Shown: positions 22,890 to 31,475, counted from the first letter of the stretch. The stretch: DNA of 32,700 nt from an uncultured Eubacterium sp. (GCA_947385875.1 CANDMV010000033.1:1-32700), one strand, 5' to 3'. The notes: generated by a model not told the origin, from the sequence alone. Program-made: numbers and translations.

Positions 22890-23066
22890 ATGAGCGCTAT
22901 TACATTAAAAAACAATGCAGTTATGTATAAGGAAAGCAAAAAAACACTGAAAGAAAGGATTGCAGAATATTTTGCAGAAAATCAGAAAACAATCATTTTA
23001 GGACTTTATGCAATTTCTGGAACAATGCCTGACGCGGTGACATTAAGAGCATTGGATTTGATCTAA
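22890..23066 (+). CDS. Small protein A, 58 aa, of a tandem paralogous pair
   Basis: This short gene has an excellent start: GGAGG seven bases before ATG 22890. The product has a polar N-terminal half (MSAITLKNNAVMYKESKKTL), then KERIAEYFAENQKTI, then a hydrophobic ILGLYAISGTMPD and an LRALDLI tail. It aligns end to end with the 59-aa product at 23213, sharing KKTLKxRIAxYFxEN, the GxYAxSGxMPD motif and the LR tail. Conservation of the protein but not of silent positions supports translation. There is no double-glycine leader or typical signal peptide. I do not know the family. Its position behind a peptide-sensing cassette may be relevant or chance. Confidence 0.72.
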   Translation: MSAITLKNNAVMYKESKKTLKERIAEYFAENQKTIILGLYAISGTMPDAVTLRALDLI

Positions 23067-23081
23067 TTACAGACTGAAATA

Positions 23082-23144
23082 TCAATATTGACTTAAATAA
23101 AGTCAAAAAAATACCTTTTTGATGAAGGTACAAAGTAGTATCCT
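23082..23144 (+). promoter_or_regulatory. Upstream control region of the second small-protein gene
   Basis: It contains the same blocks as 22784-22846. Here the centre forms GACTT-AAATA-AAGTC, an inverted repeat that could be an operator. TTGACT at 23088 may alternatively act as a -35 box with TACCTT downstream. TATCCT at 23139 is followed five bases later by ACGTAAC, as in the first copy. Confidence 0.4.
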
Positions 23145-23212
23145 AATAAACGTAACAAAGAACAGTACAACATAAATATATAAATCATGAAGGTTAAAAC
23201 GGAGGTAGAAAA

Positions 23213-23392
23213 ATGAATACAGTATCTTTAAGAACAAATACAGCTTATAAGGAAAATGAAAGCAAAAAGACATTAAAACAGAGAATTGCAGATTATTTTG
23301 AAGAAAACTGGAGCACGATGGCAATGGGAATGTACGCACTGTCAGGCAGAATGCCGGATGTGGAATTCCTTCGCAGCATAAATGTACTGTAA
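23213..23392 (+). CDS. Small protein B, 59 aa, of a tandem paralogous pair
   Basis: It has the same GGAGGTAGAAAA ribosome-binding region as small protein A. The product reads MNTVSLRTNTAYKENESKKT, then LKQRIADYFEEN, then AMGMYALSGRMPD and an LRSINVL tail. It differs from its paralogue at roughly half of all positions, yet keeps the length, the basic-then-amphipathic-then-hydrophobic order and the ALSGxMPD core. The two genes sit 146 bp apart, each with its own promoter-like region, and a terminator-like hairpin follows. Function is unknown. Confidence 0.72.
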   Translation: MNTVSLRTNTAYKENESKKTLKQRIADYFEENWSTMAMGMYALSGRMPDVEFLRSINVL

Positions 23393-23446
23393 TGGCAGGG
23401 CGCTGCAGCAGATGAAAAAGCAAAATATCAACTCAAATAATCATAT

Positions 23447-23492
23447 AAAAAAGCGTAACATTCAGCAGGAAGCTTGGATGGGACGCTTTTTT
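23447..23492. terminator. Candidate terminator after the small-protein pair
   Basis: AAAAAAGCGT (23447-23456) and ACGCTTTTTT (23483-23492) are perfect complements around a 26-base spacer, giving a U-tract in both directions. It would serve the small proteins on + and the AraC gene ending at 23619 on -. Confidence 0.6.
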
Positions 23493-23618
23493 GTTTGCTT
23501 TGAAAGTACCATCGAGAAGGGATACCCATAGGCCACGATGTCCAAAATATGCACATAGCTTTTATCCTTGGTGGTGCGTTCATAGCGCATGTAGATTTGA
23601 TTGGGAATCATGGCAGTT

Positions 23619-24452
23619 TTACGATTTTCGTATTTGTGAAGGAGTGCATCCATATAAGGATTTGAAAATCCGGTTAAACAGCTTTTGGTTTGTGAAACCG
23701 TTTTTTTCCATAAGAACCTGAACCGGATCGTCTGTATGAATCAGATCCTGATAAATATGAGACGCGCGAACCTCATTTACGTACTGTAAAAATGAAGTCC
23801 CCATATTTTTCTTAAAATAACGGCAGAAGTGTTCCTTGCCTACACCCAGCAGGTCTGCGGCATCCTGCAGGCTGACTGCTTCTGAATAATGCTCTTCCAC
23901 ATATGAAAGGATACTGCGGATACGGTTCATTGCCAGCTTGTCTGTCTCGCCAAGCAGCGGCGCGCTGTCGGTTGAAAAATTCTGAATAAGCTTTGCAACT
24001 GTCTGAAGAATCAGGCCTTCTGCTTCCAGCATAAATGTCGGTGAGTCGTTGATATACAGCTCTGTAATGCGTTTTAAAAATCCGCAGAGTTCGAAATATT
24101 TTGGAAAATTGGCATCTGTAACCATGTCCGGGCAGCAGAAGATTTCATGGTGTGTTATTTTGGGAAGATACCATTCCAGTGATTCTTTCGAGATATGAAT
24201 GCATAAAAACATAGCGCTGCCGCCGTAATGATAGGCACGGTGGATTTTCTTGGATTCTACCACGAGCAATTCTTTGTTTTTCTGATGATGTGTAACTCCC
24301 TCAATCGAAATATCAGATTCCCCGTTTAGAGGGTATAGGATTTCCAGTGCGTCGTGCCAGTGGAGCGGTGAATATCCGCTGGTTTTGGTCTGGAATTTGA
24401 GCTTGATATTCAGCGGACTTGTATCCATGATGATTTCATTGTATGGCTGCAT
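23619..24452 (-). CDS. AraC-family transcriptional regulator
   Basis: This 277-residue regulator has an N-terminal cupin-like sensor domain (residues 1-150, with SPLHWHDALEILYPLNGESD) and a C-terminal pair of helix-turn-helix motifs (SLQDAADLLGVGKEHFCRYF and a final GCTPSQIRK). The HWHDALEILY motif is typical of sugar-responsive members. The second helix-turn-helix reads PVQVLMEKNGFTNQKLFNRI in place of the more usual IAxxxGFxdxSyF, so it is somewhat diverged. It is divergent from the second AraC gene at 24859, with a palindromic element between them. The effector is unknown. Confidence 0.88.
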   Translation of the reverse strand: MQPYNEIIMDTSPLNIKLKFQTKTSGYSPLHWHDALEILYPLNGESDISIEGVTHHQKNKELLVVESKKIHRAYHYGGSAMFLCIHISKESLEWYLPKITHHEIFCCPDMVTDANFPKYFELCGFLKRITELYINDSPTFMLEAEGLILQTVAKLIQNFSTDSAPLLGETDKLAMNRIRSILSYVEEHYSEAVSLQDAADLLGVGKEHFCRYFKKNMGTSFLQYVNEVRASHIYQDLIHTDDPVQVLMEKNGFTNQKLFNRIFKSLYGCTPSQIRKS

Positions 24453-24538
24453 AGGCGGCTCCTTTCTGCTGCTTTCTGACTTTTGAATAATATAAAGGAA
24501 AATTGATGAAAAGTCAATGGTAACAGTTCGGATATAGC

Positions 24539-24690
24539 GTTACATATTGGCTGTGCGGACGCTGGGAGAGGAAATCTGCCCGGTCTGCCGGCGTCCGTTC
24601 CAGAATGTAAGAAGCCCTAAGCATTCTGGAAAAGTCACCAGAAGACGGAACCTCTCCTCGCACTCGGCGTCTTCACAGCCAGTATGTAAC
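24539..24690. repeat. 152-bp nested palindromic element between divergent regulators
   Basis: The outer arms GTTACATATTGGCTGTG (24539-24555) and CACAGCCAGTATGTAAC (24674-24690) are complementary except for one wobble-type position. Inside, GGACGC / GCGTC and a central hairpin CCAGAATG ... CATTCTGG give a clover-like fold. The right half matches 30-96 of this window. Outside it, ACAGTTCG and CGAACTGT near 24523 and 24738 may form another pair of ends. No gene is encoded. Confidence 0.85.
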
Positions 24691-24858
24691 TATTTATCTG
24701 AATGGTTACAAAATCTTAAGTTAATGACATTGTGTTGCGAACTGTAACAGTCAAAGAAAAGTCCACCGACTTTTGTATAGACAATTTCTATTTATCGTAT
24801 TATTATAAAAGAATAACAAAGTAAGGAAAGCAATAATTAGCAGTGGGACGGAGGAAAA

Positions 24859-25686
24859 ATGGATTTTAGACATGAGCTTGTGCTTCCAAATGATGATCTC
24901 CCGTTTAAGCTGTTTGTTTTTGAAGGAACAGACGGCAGTTATAAAGTGTCCAAGCATTGGCACCGATCAATAGAGATTTTTTTGGTGCTAGAAGGAAGTA
25001 TGGATTTTTATATTAATTCTCAGAAGCATGTATTGGAAAAGGGAAAGTTTATTCTCGTAAATTCGAATGAAGTACATAGCATTGAATGTCCGAAGCCCAA
25101 TTTTACATTAGTATTACAGATTCCAAGGGGATTGTTTGAGAAATATCTTGGGGATGCGGACAGTCTGTTGTTCCGGCGTTCCTGTGACAAGGATGCCCAG
25201 ATGGCTGTATTGATCCGGCGGATGCATGAAGCATATGAGTCAGAAAAGCCAGAACGGCTGTTTGGCATATTGAGTGATTTTTTTCAGCTGATGTATTTGC
25301 TTGCGGCAGATTACCGGATTCTGGAAGTGGATGAGGAGCGGAAGAAACAGAATATGCAGCTGGATCGCTTGTCGCATATCACGAATTATATTCAGGTGAA
25401 TTACCGTGAAGACCTTACGCTGGAAGGAGTAGCGCGTATCTTTGGATTTTCTCCCGCATATTTATCCAGAATGTTTCAAAAATACGCAGGTATTAATTAT
25501 AAGACGTATGTACTGGAGCTGCGTACGGAAGCCGGGTATCGGCTGCTGATGAATACGTCTATGCCGGTTGGTGAGATTGCGCTGGAGTGCGGGTTTCCTG
25601 ACAGCCGCAGCTTTGCAAAGTCGTTCCGCAGAAGATATGGAATGCCGCCGGCAGAATATCGGAAAAGGAGCAGGCTCGCTCAATAA
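24859..25686 (+). CDS. AraC-family transcriptional regulator, likely of the isomerase-kinase operon
   Basis: This 275-residue protein has an N-terminal cupin-like domain (KHWHRSIEIFLVLEGSMDFY, then LEKGKFILVNSNEVHSIE) and two C-terminal helix-turn-helix motifs (TLEGVARIFGFSPAYLSRMF and VGEIALECGFPDSRSFAKSF, ending YGMPPAEYRK). GGAGG precedes ATG 24859. The next gene, 235 bp downstream on the same strand, is a sugar isomerase followed by xylulokinase, so a pentose or related sugar is a reasonable effector. That is inferred from position. Confidence 0.9.
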   Translation: MDFRHELVLPNDDLPFKLFVFEGTDGSYKVSKHWHRSIEIFLVLEGSMDFYINSQKHVLEKGKFILVNSNEVHSIECPKPNFTLVLQIPRGLFEKYLGDADSLLFRRSCDKDAQMAVLIRRMHEAYESEKPERLFGILSDFFQLMYLLAADYRILEVDEERKKQNMQLDRLSHITNYIQVNYREDLTLEGVARIFGFSPAYLSRMFQKYAGINYKTYVLELRTEAGYRLLMNTSMPVGEIALECGFPDSRSFAKSFRRRYGMPPAEYRKRSRLAQ

Positions 25687-25799
25687 ATGGGAAAATTTCA
25701 TGTAATGCCTGTGCCAGACAGCTGAAGAGGGAATCTGCATAGTCTGTCGGCGGCTTTGAAATAAGACAAAAAAGTGCTACAACCTTGTCAAATATTTGA

Positions 25800-25828
25800 T
25801 TGTGAGAAAACGCTATGAAAACTATAAT
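25800..25828 (+). promoter_or_regulatory. Promoter of the isomerase-xylB operon with an overlapping cre-like site
   Basis: TTGTGA (25800-25805) and a consensus TATAAT (25823-25828) are separated by 17 bases, about 90 bases upstream of the isomerase start. Within the spacer, AGAAAACGCTATGA (25805-25818) matches the catabolite-response element consensus TGWAANCGNTNWCA except at two positions. That would place carbon catabolite repression directly on the promoter. Confidence 0.6.
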
Positions 25829-25920
25829 GAAAAGCAGTATAGAATCTTTGGAAATGAGAATCACTACGCAGCTGGTGTGCTGCAATCTTTTAAAAAATTT
25901 TAAATATGGAGGAAAAAATT

Positions 25921-27408
25921 ATGTTTCAAAACATCCCAAAAGTGAAAATCGGTATCGTAGCAGTCAGCCGTGACTGCTTCCCGGAAAGCCTGTCAGTAAA
26001 CAGGCGCAGAGCGCTTGTAGAAGCGTATGCTGCCAAATATGATGCGGCACAGATTTATGAATGTCCGGTCTGTATTGTAGAGAGTGAGATTCATATGCAG
26101 CAGGCTCTGGAGGATGTAAAAAATGCAGGATGTAATGCACTGGCAGTATATCTGGGCAATTTTGGCCCGGAAATATCTGAGACACTTTTGGCAAAGCATT
26201 TTGAAGGGCCGAAAATGTTCTTAGCGGCGGCCGAAGAGTCATCTGACAGCCTGATTGGCGGGCGCGGGGACGCTTACTGCGGTATGCTGAACGCCAGCTA
26301 CAATTTGAAGCTTAGAAATGTCCGGGCGTATATTCCAGAATATCCGGTAGGTACTGCGGAGGAATGTGCAGACATGATTCATGGATTTCTGCCGATTGCG
26401 CGTGCGGTGATTGGTCTTAATGGTTTAAAAATTATCAGCTTCGGTCCAAGGCCGCTAAATTTCCTGGCATGTAACGCGCCGATTAAGCAGCTGTATAATT
26501 TAGGTGTAGAGATTGAGGAAAATTCTGAGCTGGATTTATTTGAAGCATTTCATAAGCATAAAGATGATGCCCGTATCCCAGAGGTAGTGGCAGATATGGA
26601 AAAAGAGCTGGGATCTGGAAATCAAAAGCCTGATATACTGCCAAAGCTTGCACAGTATGAGCTTACTTTGCTGGACTGGGTGGAGGAGCACAAGGGATAT
26701 CGTGATTATGTCTGCATCGCCGGGAAATGCTGGCCTGCGTTCCAGACACAGTTTGGATTTGTGCCTTGCTATGTCAACAGCCGCCTGACAGGCAGGGGTA
26801 TTCCGGTTTCCTGTGAAGTAGATATTTACGGGGCATTGAGTGAGTTTATCGGCACCTGTGTCAGCGAGGATGCAGTTACTTTATTAGATATTAACAATAC
26901 AGTGCCGGCAGATATGTATGAAGAAAGTATCAAAGGCAAATTTGACTATACGCAGCAGGATACGTTTATGGGCTTCCACTGCGGCAATACATGCTCCAGC
27001 AAGCTGTCAGCATGTTCTATGAAGTATCAGATGATTATGGCACGCACACTTCCAGAAGAGGTAACGCAGGGTACACTGGAAGGAGATATCATACCTGGAT
27101 ATATTACATTTTTCCGTTTACAGAGCACTGCGGACGCAAAGCTGAGAGCTTATGTGGCACAAGGCGAGGTGCTTCCGGTAGCGACAAAATCCTTTGGTTC
27201 GATCGGTGTGTTTGCGATTCCGCAGATGGGCAGATTTTACCGTCATGTTTTGATTGAGGGAAATTATCCGCATCATGGCGCAGTAGCATTCGGACATTTT
27301 GGAAAGAGTCTTTTTGAAGTATTCAAGCTGGTCGGTGTGGAGCCGGATGAGATTGGATTTAATCAGCCGAAAGGAATGCGTTATAAGACAGAAAATCCGT
27401 TTGATTAA
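25921..27408 (+). CDS. L-fucose/L-arabinose isomerase-like sugar isomerase
   Basis: This 495-residue protein of the FucI/AraA fold should interconvert an aldose and a ketose. The likely metal ligands fall in the expected order: Glu299 in CEVDIYGALS, Asp323 in LLDINNT and His451 or His452 in YPHHGAVAFGH. GAGG at 25908 selects ATG 25921 over an in-frame ATG at 25906. Xylulokinase is 135 bp downstream, and no xylA-type isomerase is in the window, so this enzyme could feed D-xylulose or another pentulose to the kinase. The true substrate (for example D-arabinose, L-fucose or xylose) cannot be read from the sequence. Confidence 0.82.
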   Translation: MFQNIPKVKIGIVAVSRDCFPESLSVNRRRALVEAYAAKYDAAQIYECPVCIVESEIHMQQALEDVKNAGCNALAVYLGNFGPEISETLLAKHFEGPKMFLAAAEESSDSLIGGRGDAYCGMLNASYNLKLRNVRAYIPEYPVGTAEECADMIHGFLPIARAVIGLNGLKIISFGPRPLNFLACNAPIKQLYNLGVEIEENSELDLFEAFHKHKDDARIPEVVADMEKELGSGNQKPDILPKLAQYELTLLDWVEEHKGYRDYVCIAGKCWPAFQTQFGFVPCYVNSRLTGRGIPVSCEVDIYGALSEFIGTCVSEDAVTLLDINNTVPADMYEESIKGKFDYTQQDTFMGFHCGNTCSSKLSACSMKYQMIMARTLPEEVTQGTLEGDIIPGYITFFRLQSTADAKLRAYVAQGEVLPVATKSFGSIGVFAIPQMGRFYRHVLIEGNYPHHGAVAFGHFGKSLFEVFKLVGVEPDEIGFNQPKGMRYKTENPFD

Positions 27409-27543
27409 ATATAGACTTTAGTAAGACTGATTCGCGTCAGTGCAAGGCAGAATATTGACGGCGATGTGAACATGGCCGCTCATAGTAGCGATCTTTTTGT
27501 GAGGTGTAATGGCGAGATGCGATAAGGTTTAAAAGGAGAAAAA

Positions 27544-29013
27544 ATGCTATATATTGGAATTGACTTAGGTACGTCTGCGGTAAAGCTGCTGCTGATGCGG
27601 ACGGACGGTAAGATAGAAAATATTGTGTCAAAAGAATATCCGCTGAGTTTTCCGCATCCCGGCTGGTCGGAGCAAAATCCGAAAGACTGGTGGGATGCCT
27701 GTGTAGAAGGAATCCGTGAGCTGACGGAGTCAGCTGATAAAAGTCAGGTAGCAGGCATCAGCTTTGGCGGGCAGATGCATGGACTGGTGGCGCTGGATGA
27801 GCATGATGAAGTCATCCGTCCGGCTATTTTATGGAACGACGGAAGGACAGCGGAAGAAACTGACTATTTAAACGAAACCATAGGCAGGGATAAGCTGTCC
27901 CAGTATACGGCAAATATTGCGTTTGCAGGATTTACGGCTCCAAAGCTGTTATGGATGAAAAAAAATGAACCGCATTTGTTTGAGAAAATAAAGAAGATTA
28001 TGCTGCCGAAGGATTATATTGCATATAAACTGACCGGTGTACATTGTACCGATGTATCAGATGCTTCCGGTATGCTGCTGATGGATGTCAGGCAGAAATG
28101 CTGGTCAAAGGAGATGCTTAGTATCTGCGGCATTCGGGAAGAACAGCTCGCACATATTTATGAAAGTTATGAAAAAGTCGGCACGCTGCTGCCGGAGACG
28201 GCAGATCTGCTCGGACTGCCGCAGAATGTCATAGTTGCCGCAGGGGCAGGTGATAATGCGGCTGCTGCGGTCGGAACCGGTACAGTAGGAAATGGAAGCT
28301 GTAATATATCACTTGGGACAAGCGGGACAGTTTTTATAGCCAGTGAAAATTTTGCTGTGGACAGTCACAATGCGCTTCATGCGTTCGCACATGCGGATGG
28401 GCATTATCACTTGATGGGCTGTATGCTGAGTGCTGCTTCCTGTAACAAATGGTGGATGGAAGATATTATCGGTACAGATGATTTTGCTGTGCAGCAGGCG
28501 GAAATAACGAAGTTGGGTGAAAACCATGTGTATTTTCTGCCGTATCTGATGGGTGAACGTTCTCCGCATAATGACCCAAAGGCCAGAGGGACATTTATCG
28601 GCATGACAATGGATACGACGCGTGCCGAAATGACACAGGCTGTTTTAGAAGGTGTTGCGTTTGCTCTGAGGGATTCTTTTGAAGTGGCAAAGAAGCTCGG
28701 GATTACGATTGAACGCACGAAGATCTGCGGCGGCGGCGCGAAGAGTCCGCTGTGGAGGAAGATGATTGCAAATATTCTGAACGTGAAGGTGGATCTTTTG
28801 GCCAGCGAGGAAGGCCCGGCTCTTGGTGGGGCGATGCTGGCGGCAGTTGCGAATGGCGAATATGCCGATGTGGCACAGGCGGCAGATGCGATTGTAAAGG
28901 TAACGGATACGGTGGAACCGGATAAAAAGCTGGCAGGGCTGTATGAAATGCGGTATCAGACGTTTCGTAAGATTTACCCGAAGGTGAAGGAATTGTATCC
29001 GGAAATGTCATAG
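27544..29013 (+). CDS. xylB: Xylulokinase XylB
   Basis: This FGGY-family kinase phosphorylates D-xylulose, which then enters the pentose phosphate pathway. The 489-residue product begins YIGIDLGTSAVKLLLM. It has GISFGGQMHGLVALD with the substrate-contact MHG motif, ILWNDGRTAEET, LPKDYIAYKLTG, GAGDNAAAAVGTG, SLGTSGTVF and the second-domain ATP motif ICGGGAKSPLWRKM. The length is normal. AAAAGGAGA precedes the ATG. It is the second gene of the operon begun by the FucI-like isomerase. A run of nine G lies 25 bp after the stop. Confidence 0.94.
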   Translation: MLYIGIDLGTSAVKLLLMRTDGKIENIVSKEYPLSFPHPGWSEQNPKDWWDACVEGIRELTESADKSQVAGISFGGQMHGLVALDEHDEVIRPAILWNDGRTAEETDYLNETIGRDKLSQYTANIAFAGFTAPKLLWMKKNEPHLFEKIKKIMLPKDYIAYKLTGVHCTDVSDASGMLLMDVRQKCWSKEMLSICGIREEQLAHIYESYEKVGTLLPETADLLGLPQNVIVAAGAGDNAAAAVGTGTVGNGSCNISLGTSGTVFIASENFAVDSHNALHAFAHADGHYHLMGCMLSAASCNKWWMEDIIGTDDFAVQQAEITKLGENHVYFLPYLMGERSPHNDPKARGTFIGMTMDTTRAEMTQAVLEGVAFALRDSFEVAKKLGITIERTKICGGGAKSPLWRKMIANILNVKVDLLASEEGPALGGAMLAAVANGEYADVAQAADAIVKVTDTVEPDKKLAGLYEMRYQTFRKIYPKVKELYPEMS

Positions 29014-29074
29014 AGTGATTTGGATAGAAATTAAAATTGGGGGGGGGCGCGTTTGAAAAATGCTTTCTGTGAAA

Positions 29075-29273
29075 TGCATCCACAGGGCATGATATGAATC
29101 ACACTTTGTACCCATGCATGATATGGAGAATTTATCTCAAAATTTTGAGTCGTATCCGCAGGGCATGATATAGCAGGCTTTCTGCATTCCATTTCGATCC
29201 GCGCTAAATGAGTGCTGCTGGCACACAGCGCCGTTGAATAAGATGAATTATCCGTATCATGCCCTGTGGGTAT
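29075..29273. repeat. Cluster of a 20-bp motif, three direct and one inverted copy
   Basis: TGCATCCACAGGGCATGATATG (29075 on), a shortened ACCCATGCATGATATGG (29110 on) and GTATCCGCAGGGCATGATAT (29152 on) share the GGCATGATAT core. TATCATGCCCTGTGGGTAT (29255-29273) is the inverted copy. The outermost copies could act as terminal inverted repeats of a 0.2-kb element. No reading frame is present. Confidence 0.7.
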
Positions 29274-29322
29274 AAAGTAGGGAGTACAGATCGCGGGAAT
29301 AATTTTTTAAATATGCTCTAAC

Positions 29323-29377
29323 TGCAGCGGCATTGCAAGCGATGTCTGTTGACGGCGCTGTCTGCCGCTGCAATTTT
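29323..29377. terminator. Candidate terminator between xylB and the convergent kinase gene
   Basis: TGCAGCGGCA (29323-29332) and TGCCGCTGCA (29363-29372) pair perfectly around a 30-base loop, followed by ATTTTT. It lies between convergent genes, but the long loop lowers certainty. Confidence 0.5.
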
Positions 29378-29398
29378 TCGATAGACTGGAAATTGTTA

Positions 29399-29914
29399 TT
29401 ATAACTTAACGGTTATCTCATATTTATCATCAATAAGCGTATAATCTGCATTGTGTTTTTGAGCGAGCTCTAAAAACTGTGCATTATCTTTTATAACGTT
29501 TTCTAAAGTACACCATGTATCATCTAAACGATTTTCGATGATACATGCATATTTTTTAATACTGGCAAAGTGATTTCGTATATAATTCTCGCTCATTACA
29601 AGACAGTAGAACCTAATATTATCAAGGTACTCTTTTTTAAAGTCATTCGACCAATCAAGAGGAATATAGCATCCTTCAACAATAAGATTCTGTTTATTTT
29701 CTATGGCGGTTTTGACCATTTCACGAACAATGGGCCATAAATAATCCGTAAGCCCATTATCATCTTCGGGTGTCAGACTGGTGCAGCCGCTGCGGATGAG
29801 ACCCATTTTCAAGTGATCTATTGATAAATATGGATATTTATATTTTTCAAGCAAATTTTGAGCAAGTGCAGTCTTGCCTGTGTGAGATGCGCCTGTTATT
29901 AATACAATCATCAT
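29399..29914 (-). CDS. P-loop kinase-like ATP-binding protein
   Basis: This 171-residue cytosolic protein has a Walker A motif (GASHTGKTALA) at residues 8-18, YPYLSIDHLKMGLIRSG after it (a kinase-like acceptor region), LIVEGCYIP as the second strand, and ends with a short TLIDDKYEITVKL. It resembles small adenylylate/shikimate/2-phosphoglycerate-kinase-like proteins of unknown substrate. It may act on a nucleotide, a sugar or a drug. GGAGG precedes the ATG. It lies downstream of the sigma/anti-sigma pair on the same strand with an 84-bp gap. Confidence 0.7.
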   Translation of the reverse strand: MMIVLITGASHTGKTALAQNLLEKYKYPYLSIDHLKMGLIRSGCTSLTPEDDNGLTDYLWPIVREMVKTAIENKQNLIVEGCYIPLDWSNDFKKEYLDNIRFYCLVMSENYIRNHFASIKKYACIIENRLDDTWCTLENVIKDNAQFLELAQKHNADYTLIDDKYEITVKL

Positions 29915-29998
29915 TTTCCTCCGAATTATAAATTCTCATTTGTACGCTTTTTCTATAAACTTCTTTGTTCTTCACGGTTTATCAGCCCTCATACTTAA

Positions 29999-30766
29999 TT
30001 ATTTTCTCCATTTTGCAGTCCTCCCGATAATTACAAATATAATGATTCCAATTAACTCTCCAAAGGCATGACTCATAAATCCCCGCATATGGAGCACGTC
30101 TTCCCACACATAATCTCCTATGATTAGTTTTGTGGCGTAATTTCCTATGATTACCAAGAATAGAAACAATACTATGCAGTCCCAAATATTCCATTTTAGA
30201 AATGTTCTTCCGAGCACTGGAGGCCAGAGGACAAGAAGCCATGACAACAGGATCGGCAAGCCATAACGCAAAAGCCAGACGGTCCCTGTTCCAATCAGAT
30301 AATATCTGGTAATCTGTATGACAGAAAGCAGGACAAATGTCCCGATGCTTATGACTGCCATTGCAGCACAGCCTTTATTTTTTTTGCATGTTGAAAGAGC
30401 ATATAAAAGAACGTCCGCAAATAAGCAGGAGCTTGTGGTAATCAAAGACCATGTAATTCTTTTGTTTACCGCAAGATCCACAATCAGACAGACAAGTATT
30501 GCAATAAAGCTAAGACCGCCAAAGCCATATAGCAGATACATTTTCTTTGTTTTTTTCAAGAATCTTTTTACATCTGAAATCTCTGCCGGCGGCGTTTCCG
30601 TTTCCAGATGACAAGCCATATCGTGATAGATTTCACTACATTCTGTACAATGCTCTAAATGGTTATCAATGCTCTTTTTGGAAACCTCATTTACCATTCC
30701 ATCAACATAAAGTGGAAGTAAATCTCTGACAATCTCACAAGCTAATTCTTTTTCCTTTAGTTCCAT
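29999..30766 (-). CDS. Zinc-finger (zf-HC2) anti-sigma factor, membrane protein
   Basis: The N-terminal 50 residues form a zf-HC2 anti-sigma domain: CEIVRDLLPLYVDGMVNEVS then HLEHCTECSE, with the HxxxC-x2-C zinc motif. A soluble linker is followed by about six membrane segments from residue 77 on, ending in a basic tail. The sequence overlaps the upstream sigma-factor gene by ten bases (the ATG lies inside the last codons of the sigma gene), so the pair is translationally coupled. It should hold the sigma factor at the membrane until an envelope signal arrives. Confidence 0.88.
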   Translation of the reverse strand: MELKEKELACEIVRDLLPLYVDGMVNEVSKKSIDNHLEHCTECSEIYHDMACHLETETPPAEISDVKRFLKKTKKMYLLYGFGGLSFIAILVCLIVDLAVNKRITWSLITTSSCLFADVLLYALSTCKKNKGCAAMAVISIGTFVLLSVIQITRYYLIGTGTVWLLRYGLPILLSWLLVLWPPVLGRTFLKWNIWDCIVLFLFLVIIGNYATKLIIGDYVWEDVLHMRGFMSHAFGELIGIIIFVIIGRTAKWRK

Positions 30767-31248
30767 TCTCTCATTCCTTTCATTATTTTTTGTTTTCCCC
30801 TGTAATAAGTTACCCTCGCCCAGTTTTCCGTTTTTCCTAAAATAGCCGCAATTTCAGAAAATTGTAGTTCTCCTGCCAATCGTAAATACATGACTTCTCT
30901 TGTTACAGTATCAAGGTTGTGCATTAGGCGGAAAATTTCTATTTTTTCTAAATTGTCCAGGCTCTTATTTTCGACATTTTCTGTGGAAGGTTCGCAATCG
31001 TCCAACGGGGCGGTTTTATGCCTGCTTCTTTTTTCCAGTTCCTTATACCATATTTTTTTGGCAATTCCGCATAGCCAGACGGAAATTTTACAATCTCCCC
31101 TGAATTTGTCAATCCCTTTAACTGCTTGAAAGAATGTTTCCTGCGTCAGTTCTTCGGCAAGTTCGCTGTCCTGCGTTAAGCCGCATAGGTATTTGTATAT
31201 CATGGCAGCATTTTCACGATATATTTCATCCATTTTTTCTTTATCCAT
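30757..31248 (-). CDS. ECF-type RNA polymerase sigma factor
   Basis: This 163-residue sigma-70 family factor has region 2 (MIYKYLCGLTQDSELAEELT, then ETFFQAVKGIDKFRG and SVWLCGIAKKIWYKELEKRS) and region 4 (LDTVTREVMYLRLAGELQFS, then EIAAILGKTENWARVTYYRG) joined by an acidic linker. The size is typical of ECF factors. GAGGTG precedes the ATG on the minus strand. It is co-transcribed with the membrane anti-sigma factor. I see no obvious autoregulatory promoter motif upstream and cannot name the regulon. Confidence 0.93.
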   Translation of the reverse strand: MDKEKMDEIYRENAAMIYKYLCGLTQDSELAEELTQETFFQAVKGIDKFRGDCKISVWLCGIAKKIWYKELEKRSRHKTAPLDDCEPSTENVENKSLDNLEKIEIFRLMHNLDTVTREVMYLRLAGELQFSEIAAILGKTENWARVTYYRGKQKIMKGMREWN

Positions 31249-31429
31249 ATCAGCACCTCATATTGTTAGTTCTTTTCGAGTGCGATTTGTTACAAACATT
31301 TTTATTTTTTTGTTTTTTCTGGCAGCTATCAATATAATCATATACGATTAAGTAAATAATACAAGCAAAAAACGGAAAACTGCAGTATGCGGATCCAGCC
31401 ACATCTTTCGGTAAAAAGCGACCTTAGTA

Positions 31430-31475
31430 TTCAATGCTTAGAGCTTTTTGCATTCTGGAAAAGACGCCGGGGCAG
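31430..31475. repeat. Fragment of the palindromic element seen at 1-100 and 24539-24690
   Basis: CAATGCTTAGAGC...GCATTCTGGAAAAGACGCC matches the inner hairpin and right shoulder of those elements. The remainder is replaced by the next element. Confidence 0.6.

Noticed and set aside
23462..23653. Minus-strand 63-codon frame at the end of the first AraC gene
   Set aside because: It overlaps the AraC 3' end, has no ribosome-binding site or recognisable domain, and spans the terminator-like hairpin.
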